From Euryodendron excelsum (lineage: Eukaryota; Streptophyta; Magnoliopsida; Ericales; Pentaphylacaceae), in NCBI GenBank assembly GCA_033060915.1, contig CM065393.1, forward strand, positions 5,237,001-5,301,000: a DNA stretch of 64,000 nucleotides, read 5' to 3'. This document shows positions 12,838 through 22,776 of the stretch, piece by piece; the stretch's first letter is position 1, and each line of letters begins with the position of its first letter. Position numbers and translations under genes: made by a program. The notes under the pieces are model-generated. The model did no database searches and was not told the origin of the DNA. It was given only the letters and a program-made list of their open reading frames with translations.

Positions 12838-15800
12838 TGTAAGCACCCCATTTTTGCCCACTCGGCAATCTCCGACCCAACCAGATGTAGTCTTCAAATA
12901 CCACACCATGTGCAAGCTCAAGATGAGCCTTGAAATCTCCAATTCAACCAACTGGTCACTTCTCGGGCCCACAAGAACCTGCTGGAGCCATAAACACCAT
13001 TATTTCAGGCAGCTTTCTGGACCAGGAGATCCCGAAAACCAACGCCATCCAGGTAGCTTCCTAGGATTGGGCGATCTCAGGGACCAACACCTCATCAAAT
13101 TCCAAACGGTTCACTTCTGGCACCTGCTAGCCCGCCAATGTAGAATATCCGTCATTCGGTAGTTCCCTAGGACCAGGCGCTCTCGGAGACCAATACCACC
13201 CTCACAGGTAGCTTTCTGAGACCAAGCATTTTCAGGAACCGACACCACCCTACAGGTAGCTCCCTAAGACCAGGCGTTCTTAGGGACCAACATTGCACAA
13301 ATAGTTTTTCGAGACCAGGCGGTCTCGAGAACCAACACCTAGGTCAACACCGGCGCCTGCTAGCCCGACTCGGTGAAAAATGACCAAACCTGCCCCTTGG
13401 GCCTCCAGGCACGTTTTGGGAAAGTTCAAAATCCCTCAAAATGATAAGTCCATCCTTCCAAAATGTTGTTAAACCATTAGGCGTCCCCCGCATGCCATTT
13501 GGTCCAAATTCGGTCTTATTTCGGCCCATTCCGGTCAAAATGACCATTTTGCCCCTGAACACCTCAACACTGCGCAAACCCCGCCGAACGGTAAAAGACT
13601 CTCCCAAAACATCCCTGAACAACCCTACACACTTAACACAACATACCAAACCATTCTTGACAATTTCCAGCCAACCCTGGTCAAAATGACCGTTTTGCCC
13701 CTAAAAGCCCAAATATGCCTCGAAACAGCATTAGCCTTAGGATTTCGAGCAGAGGGTTTCACCACACACCCTTGTTTAACCCAAGGAGCACCCTACGACA
13801 CTAAGCTCACATGACGCGATAAAAGTTCCCTGGAGCGTCTCGTTGATGCTCCGCCTAAATTGTCTTTTCCTCTGATTCCCTAGTTATAACGCATCGTCAA
13901 CTGACTTAAGAAATGCGTAAATCAGGGAATTCTTTAAAGCTCGTCCATAGATCTTTCCATCGATACGGTTCAATCGAATAGATAGCTTCCCGAAGCCCTC
14001 CATCGTACAGTGTGAAAACTATAACATTCAGCAACCCCTGGAGCGTCTCACAGACGCTCCGCCAAGGTTAACTTTTTCTCCGATTTCCTAATCAAAACGC
14101 ACCATCAAGCGACTTGAGAAATGCGTAAATTTGGGGATCCCTGAAAGTATCTCCAGAGTACTTTCCATCGGTATGGTTCGATCGAATAGATCGCTTCTCG
14201 AAGGCCTCGATCACATAAAATGAAAACAGTCACTTTCAAACACCCCGGGAGCGTATCACAGATGCTCCGCAAAAGTGACCTTTTTAGCACACTTCCCAAG
14301 ACGATATCACTCACCTCCAAACATAATTCAAAATTTTTAAAAACATGAAAGTTCATCAAAAGCATTAAAAGAACATCCCAAGTGCAACCGATTCTCCCGA
14401 AACCTTCCCGGTTGACTTAATTATAGAGGCAAAGTTTGAACGAACCTTCCTGATGATGGAGTGTATGCTACATGTGCTCAAATTTTGATCAGATCGACCG
14501 AATTTCAAACAACAATCGAGATTTAACCAGTTTATAGGGTGCCACGTGTCATTCTGGTAATGGAACAGTACATGCGCATGTCCTACATGCGTAAGGCCAA
14601 ATTTTGGCCATGCGCATGTAGCACATGTGCCAGGCCTATTTCAGATTGCCTATAAATAGAGGCCTCCCCCTTTGTATATTCCAGGTCTGAAATTGATACG
14701 AAATTCTGCTGAAATCACTCCAGAAACTCAAATCCTTACGTATATTCCACCCCTCCAACACTTAGGCTTCATTCTACCTCTCTCAAGCCTATACACTCCA
14801 CACACAAAGGCCTCATATACACTTACACACTCCACTTTAGCTTCTTAAGCCCTCTTGAAGTCACTCAAGCTTCAAACAAGACATCCATTGAAGACTACAA
14901 GTATGTTGAAGGCAAAATGTGGTATCCTTTTTACACTTGTGCTCTCCCCCACTCTTCTCTTCTCCCTCCTAGCCAACTTGGGCTATTCTCTATTTTAATC
15001 CCCATCTTCAACCCCCCTTTCTTGCATGTTTGAGCCAAGAGGGCTCTTAGATCATGCCTAGAGAAAAGCAAGTGAGAGCCACCGTGTAGGGGGACCTCTC
15101 ACTAGCCTACTTTAAGATGGTATGGCCTAGGAGCCCTTTGTTTATATGGTGTAGTCTAAAAGCCTTGTATGTGAATCATGACCCCTTGCATATTACTATT
15201 TTGATCATATCTTGTGTGCTTGGCTTCATTTTACGCTTATTGTCATGTTCCACAATGCTTACGTTGTTCTTAATTTTATAACATTTCCAAGTTCTACATT
15301 TCTTTCAAAAATTGTTCTAAGAGTTGGCCACTTGAAGTGTAGGATGAGATTTTAGGAATTATGCCTTAGAAGACCTCCTACTAATCCCCTAACTTTCATC
15401 TTGGTATCATGACATTTTAATTTGCATAAGGGTTGCTTTCTAATTCTCTAATTTTCAAGACTTCTATTCTTTTAAGTGTAATGGTTGGAATGGCCCCATG
15501 GAACCCTCTCTTGAGTGGTCTCCCTTTTGTTTGGCCATATGAACCCTTTCTTGATGGAATGGTCCCCTTGAAAAGTAATTTTCAAAATTCTTCTCAAAAG
15601 ATGATTTTCAAAAATGCATTCCCTCCATCCTTGTATCAAAAATGATTTTTCAAAAATTGTCATCCTTATGTTGATTTTTGAAACCTCCACTCTTGTCAAG
15701 ATAAAGGTTATAATGGCCATGAGGAAACCTTCCTTGGAATGGTCTCCAATCACCAACCATATAAACCATACTCTTGGCTAGAGTCAAAATTTTCATGGAA

Positions 15801-17563
15801 ATGATCTTCAAAAAGTTTGCCAACCAAGGTCCATGGCATAACATGTCTTGTTTTTCAAAACTCTTTCCAAGAGTGTATCAAACCAACTTTCAAAATCATT
15901 CTACAATCTAAACCTAGGTTAACTTGACCTTAGTTACCTAACCCTAGGTTAACTTGACCCTAGTTATCCAACCCTAGGTTAACTTGACCTTAGTTATCCA
16001 ATCCTAAGTTAACTTGACCCTAGTTCACTTACCTTAGGTTAACCTAACCCTAAGTCATCTTAACCTTAGGTCAACCTAACCCAAGTTAGTTAACCATAGG
16101 TCATCTTAACCCTAAGCCAACCTAACCCAAGTTAGTCAACCTTAAGTCATCTCTAACCCCAGGCTAACCCTACCTAGGTTAGTACACTTCGAGGTTCCAA
16201 CTCTTGAACCCTTTTTTTTAAATGACCATTCAAACTTTCAAATCATCCTCATAGCCTATTTTTCCAAAACTTCCCACTCTTATGATTTCAAAAACCCAAC
16301 TCTATAAACTCTTCTAATGTTCTTACATTCCATCTTCAAGGCATTTCCAAAAACGTTTTCAAAAGGTCACAAACCTAAGGTGTCCCTAGTCCTCTTATGG
16401 TTAGGGATTCCAAGGACAACTGATAAATCAAGAACAATCTCTAAGGTTGTCCATATTAGAATTCCAAACCCTTAGCCATTTCAAAAAACCACTTTAAAAA
16501 ACTAATTCATCAAAACATGCCTCCAAAGTTTTCAAAACAAGACTTCAAAAATACTTTCAAGTTTTCTTGAGACATGCCAAAGCATTTTTCCAAAACTCCC
16601 TCAAATTGATCCAAAAATATTTTCAAAACATTGCATCGTCCAATTTCAAGTCAAACTTCCAAGATCATAAAGAGTCATCAACTTCCAAGACCAGAAAGAG
16701 TCTACAACTTTCAAAGACCTCAAAGTGTTTTAAACTTTTCCGAAGACCTCAAAGTGTCATAAAATTTTTCAAAGACCCCAAAGTGTCTTCAAACCTTCCA
16801 TCAAGCTTTGGCGCCCCTATTTTCCATCGGGCTCTGGCCCGAACTACAAATGACATGATTCTCACCAAATGAGATACGTAGGCAACCTAAAATGGTGCGG
16901 TCATAACTTTTATTCCAACTCCAATCCCTTTTTCAAAAATTCTAATCAATTCAAAATTCCTATTCCAAACTCTCTTAAAACCCTTATTATTTTCAAACTT
17001 CTTCTAAAAACTTGCATCATGCATCATCCATCCAAAAAGTGATGACTAAACCCTGTTTTTAAAATTCTAAAGTGGATATTAAGTGGACAATGGTAACCGG
17101 TTATTCTAGTGAGTGAATAAAGGGTGATTAGACATGTAGGTACCGAAAGGGCGGGGTAGGGTGATGATCTTAGGATATCTTCGCTACACGTAACTAACCC
17201 CCGAACCATAGATTTCTGCTTTCAAATGACAAAAGTGGAGTTATTTTCCAAAAGGGCTTAAATCTTTCCAAAGGTTGTCAAACAACCTATTTTCTTAAAA
17301 ACCCTCTCTTGAGGGAGTTTTCAAAACCTTTTTCAAAAACCCTAAGTTTAGTCTTTAGATTAACACTTAGTTTTAGATGCCTTAACTGACCTTGATCAAG
17401 TTAGGTGGCGGCTCCTATTTTTCTAAAAAGCCCTTAGTCAAACCAATTTTCAAACCTAGTTGCACTTGTCCTTCTAGGAGAACGAGTTCTAGTGACAGAG
17501 TTCCGTGTTTTAGGGTCTTCGAACCGAAAGGACCTTGGACACCCCAAAAACTAGAGCGCGACA
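12838..17563 (+). mobile_element. Tat/Ogre-like solo LTR#2 (4726 bp) inside copia element 1
   Basis: It begins TGTAAGCACCCCATTTTTGC and ends CTAGAGCGCGACA, with flanking duplications ACTAG (12833-12837) and ACTAA (17564-17568). The copia RNase H frame continues across it. A TATA box TATAAATA lies at 14651-14658 and GAGATACGTAGGCAACCTAA near 16871 is a block I associate with long Tat/Ogre-type gypsy LTRs. Family assignment is from memory and tentative; the LTR nature (TG..CA, duplication, repeat relation to LTR#1) is seen directly. No internal domain is present. Open frames within it (for example 12854-13162) are non-coding repeat. Confidence 0.85.
15900..16190 (+). repeat. tandem CCTAGGTTAACTTGACC array in LTR#2
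   Basis: About nine units near 31 bp of the form AACCCTAGGTTAACTTGACC(C/T)TAGTTA, the first four very regular and later ones drifting. The CCCTA core resembles the plant telomere unit by chance composition only. Confidence 0.8.
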
Positions 17564-17568
17564 ACTAA

Positions 17569-18120
17569 ACTGTGGTAAAGAACATATTCAAGTACCTGAA
17601 AAGGACTAGGGATTATTTGTTAGTTTACTAGGCAGATGGTCTAATACCCATTAGGTATAGAGATTCAAATTTTTAGTCACATAAGGATTTCAAAAAATTG
17701 ACCTCAGGAAACGTGTTTAGCTTAGGAGGTGGAGTCATTAGATAGAGAAGTATCAAACAATCATGTGTTCCTGATTCCAATATAGAGGTCGAATATGTGG
17801 AAGCCAAGGAGGCCTTTTTGCTCAGGAACTTTTTGTTAGATCTAAGAGAGGTATTGTTAGTACAATCTCCTATTACACTTTATTGTGATAATAACGGGGC
17901 GGTTGCTAACTCGAAGAAACCTAGGACCCACAATAGAGTTACATCGAGCATAAGTATCACCTGATATGAGACATAGTGTACATAGGTGATGTGGTAGTTA
18001 CCAAGATTGTATTAGCAGACAACCTGGTAGACTCTTTTATGAAGAGCTTACGAGCTAAGACTTTTAATAGTCATTTAGAGAGGATGGGATTTAGATGCAT
18101 TACAGCATAACTTTTAGTCT
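17569..18120 (+). pseudogene. copia element 1: RNase H remainder after LTR#2
   Basis: This resumes the frame broken at 12832: TVVKNIFKYL near 17570, YQADGLIPIRYRDSNF near 17629, then SIKQSCVPDSNIEVEYVEA near 17750 and TLYCDNNGAVANSKKP near 17877, all in the expected RNase H order. It ends before the purine tract and 3' LTR. This continuity proves that 12838-17563 is an insertion. Confidence 0.85.
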
Positions 18121-18131
18121 AAGTGGGAGAT

Positions 18132-18664
18132 TGTTAGAAATTTATACTAAAATGCATTCTGTGTAATGGCTTTAATATTTTTTAATATATTTGTTATTCC
18201 ATTTTAATGAGAATCTGTGTGAGCAATGTTTGCTTTATATTACTTATTTAATGATTATGCATGTGTGTTTCTTATTCATATAGTAAATGATCTGGTATGT
18301 AAAGTATAGTTTACACGTGGAATATCGTATCATCAATACTTATGTTATACAAGCTCATATTTCACAATCTTAGTTGGAACTAAACACACCATCAGTAAGA
18401 CCGTAGCACAATATTTTAATAGATCTATCTTGATTATAGGGAACGGTATAGTTTCAATTCCTTGTACTAATACACTTTGTGTGTATTGAACCAGATCATG
18501 TTGAGGTAATTATTTTTATACTGACTATATAAAACAATTAATACCTCACAATTATTATGAGTGCTTATACTCTTAATCCTAATATAATTATTATACAAGT
18601 ATATCTGATGTTTATTATTTTGATTCACAAAAGAGTGAGATTCTTTACAAATTAATAAACTCAC
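18132..18664 (+). repeat. copia element 1, 3' LTR, truncated
   Basis: It begins TGTTAGAAATTTATACTAAAA and follows the 5' LTR up to ATTAATAAACTCA near 18663 (5' LTR ATCAATAAACTTA). The last 800 or so bases expected from the 5' LTR are missing. Confidence 0.82.
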
Positions 18665-18694
18665 TCTTCTGTGAATGTATTAATGGATAAAGTA

Positions 18695-19146
18695 ATTAAA
18701 GATTCACGAGTACACTAAGGTGAGTTGATACGTAGATACTAAAAGGATGGGGCAGGGTGATGATCTTAGAATATATTCTCTACACGTAATCAATTTACGG
18801 ATCATGGATTTCTAGTTAGAAGGCCAACATGGAGTCACATTTCAAAAAGGGTTTTAAGACGTTTTTAAAATGTTACTAAAAACCTTATTTTCAAAAACCT
18901 TCCTTAGAAGGCATTTTCAAAAAATTTAAGTTTAATTTTCATATTATACTTAGTTTTTAGGTGACCTAGCACATCTTTAACTATGTTAAGTAGTAATTCC
19001 AAATGTTTTCAAATAACCCTTATTCAAATCAAGTTTTTAAGATTAAACCCCATCACACTTGTCCTTTTAGAATAGTGAGTTCTAATAGAGAAAGTATTGG
19101 CTTTTTTTAGAGCTAAGAGGACTCGAGTAAAAATCAGGATGCGACA
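18695..19146 (+). mobile_element. Tat/Ogre-like solo LTR#1, terminal segment
   Basis: GGGGCAGGGTGATGATCTTAG at about 18749 matches GGGGTAGGGTGATGATCTTAG at 17154, and the alignment continues through CACTTGTCCTTTTAGAATAGTGAGTTCTAAT to an end GATGCGACA that parallels GAGCGCGACA of LTR#2. It is thus the far end of the LTR that begins at 1559, displaced by the copia element. Confidence 0.75.
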
Positions 19147-19380
19147 CAAACCATACTTGAATGCAAATATTTAGCAACCAAATGTAACAAAGAATGTGGT
19201 TAATCTGAACATTGGAGACAAATACAGCACTAACTACAGGCCGCTTGAGTAAATTTTCTTTAGCAAGAAGGATCTCCTTGCTTAGAATGAATAATCTCCT
19301 TGCAATATTTTCAAATAAAAATAAGTGCCATGCAACAAAATAAGCGTATTGAAACAACACACTTAATATGACCTCCTTAT
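19147..19380 (-). mobile_element. probable upstream part of the split LINE (minus strand)
   Basis: A minus-strand open frame runs with a WHLFLFENIARRLF stretch, similar in layout to the W-x-L-W-x-x-R-N-x-x-V-F block that precedes RNase H in plant LINEs. Its position directly after the right end of LTR#1 suggests it is the continuation of the LINE at 805-1558. The flanks (CAAGT at 1554-1558 and CAAAC at 19147-19151) match at only three of five bases, so the link is inferred. Confidence 0.35.
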
Positions 19381-22084
19381 CTCATTAAGTTGACTCTTTA
19401 TAAACATAGAAAATTAAAAAACATTCGAACTTAGTTTAAGAATATATAACTTAAGCATAAGATAAAAAATAAAAAAAAAATTTAGATTTTTTTTTAAGGG
19501 AGGCGTCCAGCTTATAAGACCTCCAAACATGGAATATTGTAAGAGAATTACTTTAGAACTTATAAGCCTTTTTTTTCGACTATCTATTATATAATTATTT
19601 TTATACTTGAAACCAATTCTCACATGATAGAATTTGACTTACTGGGGGTTTTAGAATTCATGTAAATGCCTGGATAATTTTAAAAATATTTTAAATAGTT
19701 TGTTCTCTAATTTTGAATTATGTGATAGACAAAGATGATATTTAAAGTCAGCTATAAATATAAACACTTCTAACATCATTTGAGAGCAAAGCTACACAAG
19801 TTTCCTCAAGATTCTTTCAAGATGTTGATGGTTGTTCCTAAAAAGGGATGCTTATGGACTGTACTTGCAAACAATTAAAATGATATGAAGAAGATTTATT
19901 GATTTATTTGTTAAATTATTTATCTACCTATTTTTTTGAGTAATTTGGAAAAGAATTTCCAGATTATATTTTGTTTTATCCAAATGAAAAATAAGAACAA
20001 CAAAATTCTTGGTAATCACAAGTTCCTAATAATTTGGAAGCATTAAAATGAAGAACATATTTTAGGTGTTTGGCTACAATCAACTACATTTTTTCTAATC
20101 AACTACCTGATATTTGTATTATATGTGATTAGTATCCTACATGAAAAAGATTATTATATATAGTTTCAGTTTTTACATGCTCTGTTGAATATTAGCTAGG
20201 CATGATATTTAACTATTTAACTTAACTACAAGAAATATTGAATACTGAATAAATATGCATGCATTGGTATCATAAATGTATGTTAGAGGCCAAATTATAG
20301 TTATATGATTTTGTCTAATTTGTATACATGTCCTCTCAGTAGCACAATAATGATTTTCAGTCAAATTATACTTCTCTCAATCCTCTTCCTTAAGTATACC
20401 CAGATCACAAGTGAAAAAGTCTATACTTGAAATGAATTTTTGTAATTTTACGTATCAATAATTTGTATTAAAGAAATCACAATTAATATACGGATTTATG
20501 CTCTACACATATCACTTAGCAACTGCATTTTCCATTAAACATGTGAATCCATGTTGTTTATTTGAACTATTGGGATCTTAAATTGTAGATATAATGTATT
20601 CTAACATTTCTTTTTTCTAATTTTAATTGAAAGCTCCAAACTATTCTTGAAGTATATATTTTCTTAATCTAATATCAATATTGAATATATATATATATAT
20701 ATATGTACATATCTTTTTAAAATAAAACTGACAATTAGATAATAACTATTTAAATTCAATTTTTACCAGATTTTATTAATTCCAAATGACACTTTATCAT
20801 GTTTCCCGGTAACTTTCTTATTCAACAGAAATGTTGAATACGTGCCCATTTTGTCCCCCACTTGGGATGGTGAGGTGGCAAGCCTTTAATGGAAGAAGTC
20901 ACTCTGTACATATATGTATATATTGATGCTTTTTCAATACATCAATAGATGCATCCAAATTGAGTTCTATCATGTCTGCTTCTTAAACTCCATTTCATAC
21001 AAATTTGGCCATTCTAGCCAACCAATTATGTAGGATTCTTCTTCACTTAGCTACATCAATCATCCATATTTACATGATTGATGCCATAGCGATTGTGCTT
21101 GTACTTCATAGCTTTATCTTCTAAGTTTGCAAATGAGTCTTCTAGCCTGTATGGTTATGCATAGTCAAAGTTTTAGCTTTTTAGGTTATGTTGATCAAAG
21201 TGTTCCTTCTTGTTGCAATGCTCAACCCTTAATTGTGAGATCCAATCTTACGCCATCTCTCAAGAGCCATTTCCAACAACTTGGGCTTTGATGAACGGTC
21301 TAAACACAATACAAACTAAGAATCCCTTACTCGCATGTCCTTGTGGTCTATCCCACACACATGTAGCATTTTCCAGAATTTTTTTAATTGCAACGAGTTG
21401 ATAATTATGAACTGAGTTGCAGATGCTAAATAGAGATCCATGAAGTATAAATTTACACACATCATTGAACAAATGGAAGAGAGCGAGAGAGACAAAAATA
21501 TGAGAGAAGCGACCAATTCTTCTATTTCACATGCTTAAAAACTTTAAAAGAAAGACAGACAATAATTCTTAACCAACTGCAATTAATGAAAAGAGAGAAA
21601 TGAGTCTATTAGGTGTCATCATCAGTGGTGGTGGGAGCACACCATGGTGGTGATGGTAGCTACAACATGAGTAGGTAAAGAATGATTAGTAGTTGCGATG
21701 AAAAGTGAAATGAATAACTTAGAGAGGATAAAGAGAGAAGAAAACATATAGTTAAATTTTAAGATTATAAAATACATTTTAAACTTAAAAAACAAAATCA
21801 AATTGCACCTCAGACACGTGAGAGACTGTCACCGTTATTTTGCATGAAAAAAGTCTAAAAGTTTAAATTTATTTTGGACCACATGGGTGTTAGGGTAGGT
21901 GTTTAAACTGCAAGGGGCGTGTGAGTTTCACTTTAACTAGAAGGTGGGTAAAAGTGAATTTTAACTCTTAAAACAATCTGAATTTGTTGGTTTTGTCCGT
22001 TAGTTCAGTGTCTTCTATGAAAACCGGTATCAACCCGACCCGAATATGAATTCGAGATCCCTCTTTTCGGACGTTTATCTGAAT
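19381..22084. other. AT-rich upstream region of TT9, no gene seen
   Basis: No long reading frame with recognisable content. It includes an (AT)n run at 20684-20703, a G-box core CACGTG at 21815-21820, and a 55-codon open frame from ATG near 21133 that I do not recognise. Distal regulatory elements for TT9 may lie here but none can be named with confidence. Confidence 0.5.
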
Positions 22085-22526
22085 TCGAATTGAATTTGAT
22101 AACGGGCTCTGTAATCTCACCATCATCAAGCCTTTACGCCTTCTGGCATATTCAGACTCCCAATCTGAGTTTGTACTTTTCAAAAATCGCCCGATCTCTC
22201 TATACATTTATATATACACATATACAGATCAACAATTTCATGTTCTATCTCACACAACCACTGTCAACAAACCCTAAAACAAAATCTTTGTCTCTCTAAA
22301 ATTAGAAGGTTGAGACGCTCCACCGCCATTGGCAATCCGTTCTTGAGCACCGATCGACCTGTGGAGCAATTTTCCGGTTGCGAGCGAAGTGAAAAATCTC
22401 TCAGTTTTGGCCATGTATTGAAATTCAACCAATCAACACTTTATTGTTTTGGGAATGATGGATTCTTAATTGAAGTCTGCGACTAAGAATGCCTTTTAAT
22501 TCAGAGAAGGTCTGATCATTCTAGTC
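22085..22526 (+). promoter_or_regulatory. TT9 core promoter and 5' leader with upstream ATGs
   Basis: A TATA-like TTTATATATA at 22207-22216 would place transcription start near 22240-22250, about 280 nt before the ATG at 22527. The leader is CT-rich at first, as is common in plant leaders. If transcribed it holds short upstream ORFs: ATG 22240 (20 codons), ATG 22413 (2 codons), ATG 22455/22458 (4 or 3 codons) and ATG 22489-22515 (8 codons), all closing before the main ATG. A G-box core CACGTG lies further upstream at 21815-21820. The start site is inferred from sequence only. Confidence 0.45.
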
Positions 22527-22579
22527 ATGTGGTTTCCCTTCCGGAGATCCAGAAATCGTTTCTCTTTGGATGAACTCAG
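22527..22579 (+). CDS. TT9: TT9 exon 1 (start codon exon)
   Basis: This exon encodes 17 codons plus two bases. ATG at 22527 opens a basic and aromatic N-terminus (MWFPFRRSRNRF) characteristic of plant TT9 proteins. The donor CAG|GTACTC follows at 22580. The split Arg codon (AG+A) is completed by exon 2 at 29905, where the protein continues YLTDQL. The exon is separated from the rest of the gene by a 7.3-kb intron, so automated predictions could easily miss it and start the protein in exon 2 or 3. Confidence 0.88.
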
Positions 22580-22730
22580 GTACTCTTCTCTTACTTTGTT
22601 GTTGTTTAGATTTCGTATCGTTCTAGGGTTCTATTTGAGTGCGGTACTCAGGAAAATTGAATTAATGTGACGCTTTTCAGTGCTAATTGCATGTGATTTG
22701 ACTGAACAATGATTCTGTTTTCTTTCTTTT

Positions 22731-22776
<46 letters not shown>

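Larger units (their letters stand above)
6629..18664 (+). mobile_element. Ty1/copia element, decayed, interrupted by LTR#2
   Basis: 5' LTR 6629-7980, tRNA-Met-type primer site 7983-7995, gag and pol remnants at about 9390-12832 and 17569-18120, a purine tract AAGTGGGAGA at 18121-18130 and a 3' LTR beginning at 18132. Domain order protease-integrase-RT-RNase H is the copia order. The 3' LTR is cut off near 18664 and no right-hand target duplication remains, so a deletion removed the end together with part of LTR#1. Many stops and frameshifts show it cannot move itself. Confidence 0.88.

Noticed and set aside
12854..13162. 102-codon plus-strand frame as a gene
   Set aside because: It lies at the start of a solo LTR and its diverged copy near 1560 does not keep the frame.
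15900..16190. Interstitial telomere array
   Set aside because: The unit is about 31 bp and not TTTAGGG; the CCCTA core is part of an LTR-internal tandem repeat that also exists in LTR#1.
22741..22774. Assembly gap filler rather than real G run
   Set aside because: Not fully excluded, but three tracts with differing lengths and the same T-then-G form look biological; only exact length is doubtful.
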